64,000 nt of DNA from Lepturacanthus savala (Eukaryota; Chordata; Actinopteri; Scombriformes; Trichiuridae), in contig CM060461.1 in NCBI GenBank assembly GCA_030544235.1, positions 1,421,949 to 1,485,948 of the forward strand, written 5' to 3'. This document shows, piece after piece, positions 24,222-36,200 of the stretch. Under the pieces are notes generated by a model. The model searched no databases and was not told where the DNA came from. It worked only from the letters and a program-made list of their open reading frames with translations. The position numbers and the translations under genes were made by a program. Position 1 is the stretch's first letter; each line of letters starts with the position of its first letter.

Positions 24222-25064
24222 CAGGTGCTGGTCATATAATTAAGTAATCCCATTAAAAAAGTCAAAGTTTTCTAGTTTGCTAGCCAATTAAAAACAGGAA
24301 TACCACAGTCCGTAAACCAGGTACTGGTAGCTTTGGCACCGTGTACAGGTTCCAAGTTCTGTTGGAAAATGAAAGCAGGAAGTATGAAGTGCCCTACAAT
24401 CTCCTGGTAGACAGCTGTGGACTTAAGAAAACACAGTGGACCAACACCAGCAGCTGCCATGGCATCCCCAACCATCACTGACTGTAGAAACTTTACACTC
24501 AACCTCAAGCAACATGGATTCTCAGCCTCTCCTCTCTTCCTCCAGATTCTGGGACCTTGACGTCTAAAGGACATGTACAATTTACTTTGATCAGAGAACA
24601 TAACATTGAACGACTTAGCAGTCCAGTCCTTTTTGTCTTCAGCCCAGGCGAGACGATTCTCATGCTGTCTCTTGTTGTAGAGTCGCTTGAAACAAGTAAT
24701 GTGACAGCTGAAACTCATATCTTGCATATGTCTGTATTGGTGGTTCTTGAAGCACTGACTCCAGCTGCAGTTTTGTGAATCTCACCCATATTTTGAATGG
24801 GCTTTGTTTCATAATCCTCTCCAGGGTGTGGTTATCCCTATTGCTTGTACACCTTTTTCTACCACATCTTTTCCTTCCCTTCACCTCTCTATCAATGTGC
24901 TTGGACACAGTATTAAAATTTTCTGAGATACCCGATTTGTGGTTTTCATTAGGTGTCAGTTATAGTCATCAATATTAAAAGAAATAAAGACTTGAAATAT
25001 GTCAGTCTGTGTAACAGAATAAATAAACTTTTTCATGATTTTCTAATTATATGACCAGCACCTG
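24222..25064 (-). mobile_element. Tc1-like transposon, degenerate, 0.84 kb
   Basis: The termini CAGGTGCTGGTCATATAATTA at 24222 (stated as CAGGTGCTGGTCATAT plus AATTA) and TAATTATATGACCAGCACCTG ending at 25064 are inverted repeats of the well-known teleost Tc1 type. TA precedes the left end (24220-24221), and a TA lies one base past the right end. The interior holds a broken minus-strand transposase. Confidence 0.85.
24272..24908 (-). pseudogene. Tc1-like transposase, frameshifted
   Basis: Two minus-strand frames join at a frameshift. The first (24660-24908) has the second helix-turn-helix region (GRKRCTSNRDNHTLERI). The second (24272-24727) has NKRQHENRLAWAEDKKDWTA, FSDQSKLYMSF, GPRIWRKRGEAENPCC, SVMVGDAMAAAGVGPLCF and FIFQQNLEPVHGAKAT, matching the DDE domain of Tc1-type transposases. 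The first helix-turn-helix and the C-terminal SPDLNPIENLW block are missing, so it is inactive. Confidence 0.85.
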
Positions 25065-25695
25065 CTAGTTCCAGACTCCTTTATAATAAACTATTAAAAG
25101 TCTGTTAGTTGTTTTATGACAGTAACATCAAAGACAACAAGACCTATGTTTAGAGGTTGTTCTTTATATCTTTTTTCTGTCCTTGGCTGCACTGGTTTAT
25201 AATATATTCCATTTTTATAGATGCCTATATTGTTATGATGGGCAGCTGATGTGAAAATGGCAGATTTATAACTGTTCTATTCATTCTGCTGTGTCAGAGA
25301 AAAGAGCTTTTGGTGCAGCACTAATGAAAGGAGTAGATTTTCCCAGAAGAGAGGACGAACTTTACTGAACTGAGGATTATTGGCTGATGTGAAGTAACCA
25401 GCAGAGATGTGGCTCCCTCTGGTGTACAAATACTGACACTGAGCTACACAACATTTATACCTGTTTTACTGCTTTTTTCATCTGTACGACTTATATTCTT
25501 ACGTATCTGACAGTTTGAGGAAGCAGATTTGAGAGAATGGGTCATAATCATATCATAACATCAGATCAAACATAACAAGCAAATTGGGTATTTTTTTATG
25601 TTTGCTGGGCTAGTTCTTTTTGCTGCAGTAAAAGGATCTGGATGTTTCTTCCTTCTGTTTACTGATTCTTTGCTTCATGTTTTGCATGTGTGCAG
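25065..25695. other. 3' part of kcnq3 intron 1, no other feature
   Basis: Ordinary intron sequence ending in the acceptor TTTGCATGTGTGCAG. Exon 1 (the cytoplasmic N-terminus) was searched for as a YRRIQ...RGWALLYHALV-like block upstream and not found, so it should lie outside the window. Confidence 0.5.
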
Positions 25696-25786
25696 GTTTT
25701 TAATTGTTCTGGGATGTTTGATTCTCGCCATACTGACGACATTCAGGGAACACGAGAAGGTTTCTGCTCACTGGCTGGTTGTACTG
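25696..25786 (+). CDS. kcnq3: kcnq3 exon 2: S1 and S1-S2 linker
   Basis: This 91-nt exon enters in phase with one leftover base and then reads FLIVLGCLILAILTTFREHE and so on to LVVL. The acceptor is TGCAG and the donor GTAAGA. The length equals the canonical KCNQ exon 2, and S1 is almost identical to human KCNQ3. Confidence 0.95.
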
Positions 25787-28718
25787 GTAAGATTTCACTC
25801 ACTGTGGATTCAGATAATGAACTTTAACTACTTTGAAATCCAGTTTTACCAGTTTATTTTTCCAAAATCAACGTCATGTATTATGTATGTGTTACAGATT
25901 GACTGTAACACATACATAATTAAATTCAAATTATATATATATATTGCTAAAACACTCAGAAAAGCAGCATCATAAAGAAACAAAATAAAGTATTAGTTCA
26001 GAGAAAATCTATACATTACCACATGCTGTATAAAACACACATAGTAAAAGTTTAGCCTCTTCATTTGTGTTCATTTTTCTTTTTCTCAGGAAACTTTTGC
26101 CATCTTCATTTTCGGAGCAGAGTTTGCTCTGAGGGTGTGGGCTGCAGGATGCTGCTGCCGCTACAAAGGCTGGAGGGGGAGGCTGAAGTTCGCTCGCAAG
26201 CCTCTGTGCATCTTAGGTGATTAATTAAATCTGATGATTGTACTGCAGGGACAAATGTTTACAACCCTTAATGAACCCTGTGTGTCTCGTCCCTGTCAGA
26301 CATCTTTGTGCTGATCGCCTCGGTGCCGGTGGTGGCAGTGCGGAACCAGGGCAATGTTCTGGCCACGTCCCTGCGGAGCCTGCGCTTCCTGCAGATCCTG
26401 CGGATGCTGCGCATGGACCGGAGAGGAGGAACCTGGAAACTGCTGGGATCAGCCATCTATGCACACAGCAAGGTGGGAAAACTGACCGTAGTCAGAGCTG
26501 CAACGATTAAACCCACAGTTACCAACTATTACATTAACCATTAAGTATTTTAGCTCTCTATTGCATAGTGTTGCCATATGGCAACAATGACTTTATCTTA
26601 ATTTTTCTAAAAAGGTTGTGGTATAAAATCTATGATTTTGTGAACAGGGAGCTTTTATTTTGAAGGATGGGGTCATATAACCAGGATATCCTGTTTGTCA
26701 GTCCCTTTTGCTCATGGACATTTGCCATTGTCACAATCAAAGGTTGTCTTTTATTCAGAATATTGATGAATGCTTCTTAAAACTGTATTTTAATTTGTTT
26801 TCACTTTCTTACATTGCCAAACATTATTAGTCACTGACCCATATACTAAAAGAGATTTGTTTCCATATGGCAACAACATGCAAATATGTACAATTCCTAG
26901 TTCATACAACCTAATGGAGCCCCATTGACTTACATAGCATGTGCCATGCCTGAGTAATATTTCATGCAATAGAGAAGAAATTGTCCAAATTCTCTGGTTC
27001 CAGCTTCTCTTTGATTATTTTCTGGTTTCTTTAGTCTTCTATAATAGTAAACTGATGATCTTTGGGTTGTGGACTGTTGGTCTGGACAAAAAAAGACTTT
27101 AGGTTGAATCTTTGGCTTTGGGAAATACTGATCAACATTTTACATCATTTTGTGAACCAAACATCTAATCCATTAATCATTTCAATAATCAATCCATTGA
27201 GAAAACACTGCAGGAAGTGAAGGAAGAAATGTTGTTACAAATATTTTAAAGTAAATATAAGATTGATAGCTAATGAAGGAAGCACTGAAGTGTCACTTAA
27301 ATTAAATATATATTCAATAAAAGTAGTTGAAGTGTTGCTACAAGTGTAATCAACGATCAATAAATAGAAGATTTGAATGTTAATGCATGTTTTTGCAGGA
27401 GCTGATCACAGCCTGGTACATCGGATTCCTTTCTCTGATCCTGGCCTCGTTCCTGGTTTATCTGGTGGAGAAGGACGATGCCTCTGTGGACGTGTCCAAC
27501 CACGAGAACCCCACCGCTCAGCCCAAAGTGCAGGACTTTGACACCTACGCTGACGCCCTGTGGTGGGGACTGGTATGTCAAGTAATTCCCCTAAAAACAA
27601 AAAATACTCAATCATCTATGATTAGAACAAATTACAAAACAGGAAAAGACCTGAGGTGGTTTTCCATCTTAGATGCATAATCTGCCATTTTCCATATAGT
27701 ACTTTATTTAAAGACAACTGTCTTTCAGGAGATCTAAGAGAAAAAACACTAAATTTCCACCACGATCATTGATTTATTGTCTTGTTTAGTTCAAAAACTG
27801 ATCAATACTGATACTGACTTATTCCCACAAAATCTTTAATTAACTTAAACTGCAAATTTATTTATTTATTTAAACTTTATTTAAGCTTGAGGTAGGGTGA
27901 TATCAGGTAAATTGGGACACTTTTTGGTACAATAACACAATACCAAATATGCCTTCTCATTTATATTTATGATTAATAATGACTGTTTCTAATCATTTTG
28001 TGTTGGAATTATGTGCTAAAATACAATTATTTAATTAAATACATTAAACAAACTCATATTGCTGCTATTAAAACAAGAACAGATCAGTTATGTGTTGTAC
28101 ACACGCGCTAACACACCTATGTATACAAGCTAAGCTAACGCTACACAAAAGCTAGCACCCAGTCATATGGAACAAGCTAAATTACACAAACACAGCAAAG
28201 TAGTGACTACTGTTAACTACTGTACTAATTTCACATGACAATCAACATACTGTACATGTAATAATTGTTATTAATTGTTCATTTGAGAAGGACAACACAT
28301 TTAGGAATATAATCCTATATCCTATATAATATAATAAGATGGAAATTAGCCTTTAGCTAATTTCCATATTTTGTCCCTGTGGGAGATTTTTACCTGAGAA
28401 AAAAAGAATAATATTTTTACAACTTACAATTTACTTTACAAGTTGTTTTGCAAACTGTCAGATGTTTGTATAAATATTTTGTTTGTCTATAAGAGCCAAG
28501 TTACAAACATTATATGATGAGTTTATGTAATAATGTTGATAATTATTTAACATAATAGTGTATAATTTAAACTTGTATTTCTGTGTGAATTGATTAATTC
28601 ATTTAAAGCAAAATTCAAGTTATTGTAATGTATTACTTTTTCAAAAGCTGCACCATGAATATATGGAAAAGCTAAAGGCTGCTGAAGAAATTTTAAACCT
28701 CTATCACATGAAATATTA

Positions 28719-28794
<76 letters not shown>

Positions 28795-30196
28795 AGAAAT
28801 ATAAGATCTATAAGTTGTAAACATAGTCTCAGGATAGTTTCATGCTATGTAAATTTCATGCTATGTAAACATGCTAAAGGATTATTCCATATTTGTATTT
28901 TGTTGCTGTATGGCAACAAATCTATTTTAGCATATTAGAAAAAAACAAAAACAAATTTGAATTGAAATAAAAATTTAAATAAATTCAACTTCAATTTTTA
29001 TGTGGTGAAAATTTTCAACCTTCACGAGAAAATTATGTTCACATGTCAAATGTCCATAAGCAAACAGGATATCCTGGTCATGTGACCTCATAAACTGGAT
29101 GTTCTTCAAAATAAAAGTCCCTTTTTTCCTCCTAACTGTAAAAACATATTCTACAGTAAGTAGAATAAGTAATTATTGCCATATGGCAACACTATGCAAT
29201 GGAGAGTTAATTAGAGCCACTTTGAGTTGTCAACTTAAAAACTTGTCTCCACAATTGTAGTAATAAATACATAATTCTTCAAAAGAAAATTAGTTGGAAA
29301 AAGTACATTTTTGCGAGCAATCAACAACATAACTTAAGTTTGTGCTGTAAATTCTAAAAGCTGAGCCGGGAGCTTGTTTGGGATCATGTCAGAGAGTCTG
29401 TGTTGGTAGAAGCTTCTTGGTTTAATGAGTTTCCTCTGGTCCGGGAAGCAGCTTGGCCTCATTAGAGCGACCGTCCTTCAGCCAGGGACCACAGGTCAAG
29501 TTCTCTGACAGGCAGCATCTGCCCTGCTGAAGTGCCCTTCAGCAACTTCCCACCTGACCTGTGAGCTGCTGAGCCTGATCGATGCAGAGGTCACAGAGGG
29601 ACGAGGACACTGCGGCACGTCTCTGTCTCTCAGTCTTCAGCCCCTCCTCCACCTTGAACATTAATTTATTTGGTACCCGTCCTGCAGATCACACTGACGA
29701 CCATCGGCTACGGAGACAAAACCCCAAAGACCTGGGCCGGGAGGCTGTTAGCTGGCACGTTTGCTCTGATCGGAGTTTCCTTCTTCGCTTTGCCTGCAGT
29801 GGGTATATTCCTGTATTTCTTTCATAACCGTTACTCCAACCTCCAAAACTAATAACAAATCATTTAAAACCAAACATGTCAACAGTATTTAACTGAATGT
29901 TAATTAATGGTTTAATAGAAAGTGTTAAAATCTTTTCTTTTTTTCTGGTTTATAGGGTGATATCACGTAAAATTGGGCCACTTTTTGGCAAATCACTTGG
30001 TACAACTACACAATAATAAATATGCCTTTTCCATGTGTATTCATGATTGATAATGATGGTTTCTGATTGTGTTTGAATTATGTGATAAAATATAATTATT
30101 TAGGCCCTATGAATCTTGAAGGTAAGGTAAAACCATTTTTTTATATCAAGACAGATATCATGTATAGTTTTTTCAGAAACACATTATTATTAAACA

Positions 30197-30231
<35 letters not shown>

Positions 30232-33200
30232 GGGTGACACGGTGGAGCAGGGGTTGTTCTCCCCATGTCTGTGTGGGTTTTCACCGACTCCGGCTTCCTC
30301 CCACAGTCCAAAAACATACTCAGGTTAATTGGCGATGCTAAATTGCCCGTAAGTGTGAATGTGTGAGTGAATGGTGTGTGTGCCCCATGATTAGCTGGCG
30401 ACCATCTGGGGTGTATCTCTGTCTCTCGCTGTAATGCGCTTGGATTGGCTCCAGCAGACCCCTGTGACCCTCAGGAGGAATAAGCGGGTATATGAGATGA
30501 GAGATATTAATATTAAATAATTAATTTATTATTAAATAAATGTATCATCCTTAGAATAGTTTAGTTAGATTTGTCATACCAGGCTACTTACCATGTACAT
30601 TTCTGGTTCAGTCTAGATTTGAAATATTGTCTCACCACCATAGAAACCATAAACTAATCAAATCACCATAGAAACCATAAACTAATCAAATCACCTGTTA
30701 CTAGTCAACCACAGTTATGTCAACAGTTTAAATCCTTTGTAGTAATTGGCTCTAATTTTTAGAGGAGCTGGGACCCCAAACCTTAAATGGTCCATTTTAC
30801 CTGATGGCCTATATTACCTATCACCCTACTTACACCTTACAATATCACCATACTTATTTTATATATATATTTTTTATACTTATTTTACTACTTATACTTA
30901 CTTCCTCTTTATTTGTTCCATTTTGCTCTTGTTGATATCTGCCCTGACTGTATTTACCAGCATTGTCCATATTTTTCATATTCTGGTGAATGCGTCCATT
31001 CTTGGAGCAGGACAGATGTTAAAGTCTTACTGTGACTATATATATGTATGTTCATGAAGGACAAGGAGGGAAGCTTTGTTTAATGCACATAAAATGCCTC
31101 AATCTAAGGTAATAAAAGCAAAAATCACATTTAATGAATTTATACAATATAACCCTTTTTCCAATTTTGGTCTGTAGATGTTGCTAAATCTGTAATGCAC
31201 TTTGAAATGAGACTCAGCACCTTAACTAGACCTGCAACAATTAGTCAATTAATTGATTAGTTGCTAACTATTTTGATCATTGATTTATGGATTTGAGTCA
31301 TTTATAAGAAGAAAATTTCCAAATTCCTTGGTTCCAGCTGATCAGAATCTTATTTTGATTATTTTCTGGTTTCTTTAGACTTCTCTAATAGTAAACTATT
31401 TTTGATCTTTGGGTTGCGGACTGTTGGTCTTGACCAAAACAAACATTTTAGATTAAATTTTAAGCTTTGGGAAACAGTTTATGAACCAATCATTGATCAA
31501 TGATTTTGCCAATGAGGCTCCTTAGCAAGGCTCTAGTAGTTAATTAGTAGAATCATGTGTGTAACTGCTTGGTTGGAACAAAAACCTGCACCTGGAGCGA
31601 CTCTCTAGGGCCAGGGTTGCCTACCCCTGGTCTATAACTCAGAGAACAGAAGCTTCAGGTACTTGTTCTTATGCACTAAAGTACAGAAACAGAAATTCTG
31701 GGTAAAAATCTAAACATTTCTGACATAAGGTCAATTGAGGGATCAAGGTTTTCTGCTGTCTACTTCAATTTTTTATTTTATTTACTTTTATTTTCTCAGA
31801 ACATTGAATTTATTTATTTCATAGTAAGATGGAAAGTCAATCATCAGACACTTTTGTAAACTGATTGACATTTGACCTTTTAGTAACCAAACTTATTGAT
31901 TAATCATCCGATGCAGGTCTAACCTTTACTGGAACAAAAGAGACAGACCATATGAGCTTTTATTTTGAAGCTTTTTTTGAAATAGCCTCGTGTTGCGCTT
32001 TGCTGCTGCAGGGGATTCTGGGTTCAGGTTTGGCTCTGAAGGTCCAGGAGCAGCACAGACAGAAGCACTTTGAGAAGCGCAGACATCCAGCTGCCGGACT
32101 GATCCAGGTAAGACTAAGGCTCCCTGACGGCAGCTGCAGTTTCTCACCTGTTTAATCTAACTTTGCTTTTATTGACTGACCTGTCACTTTTTATTTATAG
32201 TCTGCCTGGAGATATTATTCCACCAATCCAATCAGGGAAGACCTTATTGCCACCTGGAGATTTTATGAAACTATAATTTCTCTTCCCTGTTTCAGGTAAA
32301 GTGCAAACACAACAACACAACCTGCATGAACCATTTATCATTTACATAAAACATCTGAACCTGATTTATGTCTATTTGTTCTGTCTGGTGAAATCAGTCT
32401 TGATTTTTGTTCAAACTTTTCTCTTTAGTTTGCATGTTTATCATTAACCTGAGCCGAAGTCTGTGGTTTCCATGGAGATCTGGATGCTGAACGTTGTGTA
32501 TAACAGGTATAACAGACTGATCATGAGGTTCAGTTTACTGTAGATTATTTTAACCATTAGGTCTGAATCTGTTTTAACCATCTTTTTTGATTTTTCCTTC
32601 ATATAAACAAAATATGCCGATTATACCTATATTTGATTACTTTTCAACACAATTTCAAACTACATGATGTGACAATATTTTTTTTGTTTGACCCATTTTA
32701 TTAACGTATCCAGCCCAAAATTACCCAAAAATCATCAAATCAAAGTTTATTAGTACAATGAATCTATTTATTAGAAACTGTGCATGAGGGAATGACTAGG
32801 CTGGACCCCAAAGCAGACACAGGAAGAGTTCAAAGTGAATAGTATTTATTTGTGGTAGTGATGGTGCAGAGGGGAACAGTGGCCGTGAGTCAAGATCCAG
32901 TGCTGGGATCAGTGGCAGGAAGGCAGCAGAGAGTGTGGTTTGGGGTTGGGGTGCGTAGGGAAGTGGGGTGGTGAGGCTGGCTGTTGGGAACACTTGCACT
33001 GCAGGGCCACCTCCAAGTCGTGATTAGCCCACTCTTCCGGGTAGTTCAAAGTCAAAGTCAAAGTCAGCTTTATTGTCAATTCTTCACATGCAAGAGACAT
33101 ACAAAGAATCGAAAGTATGTTTCTACTATCCCGTGTGAGGACAAGAAAATGACATAAAAATTTGACATTTAAGATGGGACATTAAACATTTAAGCATTTG

Positions 33201-36200
33201 GCATTAAAGTGCAAGTACAAGACAGTATACAGACAGTATGATACAATGTGGAGACAATGTACAAGACAATATACAAGACAATATGATATGGAGGGCTGTA
33301 GGTATTTGTGTTGTTTTTCTGTCCTGAGTGTAAAAAAAAAAAAAAAAAATGTAATAGATGATAAATTAGCTGTCCTGGGTGAAAAAATTAAAAAGCTGAC
33401 AATTCTAAATAAATAAATAAGGTTAGTCCTGGTGCAAAAAGGTGCAAGATGGTGCTGAAAAAGTCTGTAGTGCAAAAAGACTGCATGTAGTGCAAGACAA
33501 GTTGGACTGGGGGTGGCATCCAGAAGACAGGCTTGCCGATGCTCCCAGTGCTTCACTGAATGCCTGGGATGAGAACTCAGGAACTCAATCAGACACAATC
33601 TCCACTGGAATCCCAACGGAAGCAAAATATATGGTGAGACAGCAAATCAGTGGTCTCCAAGGCTGAGGGGAGTTTGGGCAAAAGGACAAAGCGAACAACC
33701 TTGGAGAACCGATCGACCATGGCGAGAATGGTGTTATTATCATGAGAGGGAGGCAGACCGGTGATTAAGTCCACCATGATGTGAGACCATGGACATTGGG
33801 GAAACAACAGGGGGTTGAGTATGCTGGCTGGAGGCTGGTGGGACCGACTCCCGTATCGGAGGCGTCCTTCCCTCACTCTTGAACAAGACTCAGAGATAAC
33901 TGGACTCCTCCACTTGAGGCAGGATCTCATCCCCAACACGGATTCAGATTTGGAGGTGCTGATCCTCATCCCAGCTGCTTCACACTGCGAATCACTCCAG
34001 TGAGAGCTGAAGGTCACAGTCTGATGAAGCCAACAGGACTGATCGTCCGCAAATAGCATCGACCCTATCCTGAGGGCACCGAACCACAGCCCCTCAACGC
34101 CCTTGCTGCGCCTAGAAATTCTGTCTGTATACAAACTGCACTATATACAAATACTTTAAACTATATAAAATGTGGAAAGTGTTATGCCACTTGGGATCAG
34201 TTTTTGTCACATTGACACAGTTGTAGCATTGACACTTCCAGGGCATGTTTTTTTTGGTTTGTTTGTTTGTTTGTTTGTTTGTTTTTAATCGACTAGGGCG
34301 CAGGACTGACAGGTCCTGTAGCCTTTTGAGTAGGGGTGGGCAATCCTGGTCCAGAAGGGTCAATGTGGGTGCAGGCTTTTGTTTCAACCGAGCAGTAACA
34401 CTAATCTACCACTAGAGTACCAACTAGTCCTTGCTAAGACCTTCATTAGTAGAATCAGGTGTGTTACTTCTTGGTTGGAACAAAAACCTGCACCCTCCAG
34501 GACGAGGATTGTCCACCTCTATTTTTAAGAGGTTAAATTATTTAATCACTCCCACCAAACATCAGACGTCGCAAAGACGTGCAGATGACATCACTAGTGC
34601 AAAATTGGTTATAATTTTCGACATTTAAATCTGACCTTTTTTAGACGTCGATATGACGTTCAAAATTTGGACGTCATCTGAACACCAAATCTAGATGTAT
34701 ATTCGACGTGCAAAATTGATCCAAGTTATAGATGTTATTATTGGACCTCTTTTCGACGTTCATTTGACGTTCACATATACATCGACTGGATCGAGATCAC
34801 TGATAAAATGTATTTCTTCAAATAAATACATTTATTTGAATTTTTTTTGGAATTTTTTATTTAAAATAAATACATTTATTTGAGGAGCCCCATGCGCTGT
34901 TCACGCGTGGGGCTGAAGTGAGTCCTCCGACCGCCCGGCAGTTGCTGCTGGCACGATCGGCTGGGCTGTGCAGCCTCCAGTGCAGCCCGGCAGCTCGGCA
35001 ACGGATGAGGGGGTGCGCTGGAGGCTGCACAGCCCGGCCGAGGCGCGAACTTTGAAACCACACGGGAAATCTCCGAGCACCGTGTGGGTGGGGGACGCGC
35101 AGGCACGGCCACAGTCACAGAGTCAGTCCGTAGAAGACCACACCTAGACGTCGATGCGACGTGCAAAATAGGTTAGGTTTCAATGTCTAAATCTGACCTT
35201 TTTTAGACGTTTTAGACGCTCCCGGCTGAGCTCTTTCACATTTTCTGTTAAAAATGTCATATTTTGCGCTGCATTGTGCCAACATAATTTACATGGTACA
35301 GGTACTGTTTACTCTTTTTCTTTTATGCTCGGTGACAGCAAACGCGTGTGGTTTGAACCAATCAGAATTAGCGATGCTGATAACGTGACCACATGTCCAT
35401 CGGCCAATCAGAAACGCATTTGTTCAGCTCGGCTCGCCTCGCATTGCATAGCAACCAGACTTCGCACTCTGTGGCAAACAACACAGACAGACAACGAAAC
35501 AGCGTAGATTACACTGAAACGAGCACACTGGGATTGTTCAACCACTCGGATAATGTAACTAATCTGACTTTAGTACATCGTTTTCTTTATTTAACATGGG
35601 ATTTTGACATCAAATTTGAAAGAAATAAAAAATAAACCCATACAGCAGAAGCACACAACCGGAACCACAACCGTTGAACTACCCACAATGCAACGTTGCT
35701 TCCGGTCATTGTTCTGCGAGAGAGAGTTGTGTCGCCTTCACCTCAGAACTTTTAAAAGGAAACTCTGCAACTTAAAAGGTAAGACCATAATGTTATTTAT
35801 ACGTCTCAATTCCTATCCCACTTGAGCTAGTTAGAACAGTTGTCCAAACTTGACCGTGTGGGTCTATGTGTTTGTGTTTGTATCAACATTACCGTATTTT
35901 CCGGAGTACAAGTCGCACCAGCCATAAAATGCATAATAAAGAAGGAAAAAACATATATAAGTCCCACTGGAGTATAAATCCAGAATAAATTTTTGGGGGA
36001 AATTTATGTTGTGAAGCAGAGATAATTAGGGGGCAATTGATTGTTTATCCAGTGGGTGTCGCTGTGTGATCATTGTGGTAAGAAGGTTTACTGAAGAAGA
36101 GTGAAGTTTCCGCGCATGCGCGAGTTGTCGTTCTCCCCGGGACTGGAATGAATGTATTGTTTTATCTATCAATTAAAAGTGAAACTCAACATCTGCGTTT

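Noticed and set aside
1..25695. kcnq3 exon 1 within the window
   Set aside because: I looked for a conserved YRRIQ...RGWALLYHALV-like block with a phase-matching donor and did not find one. The first exon must be further left.
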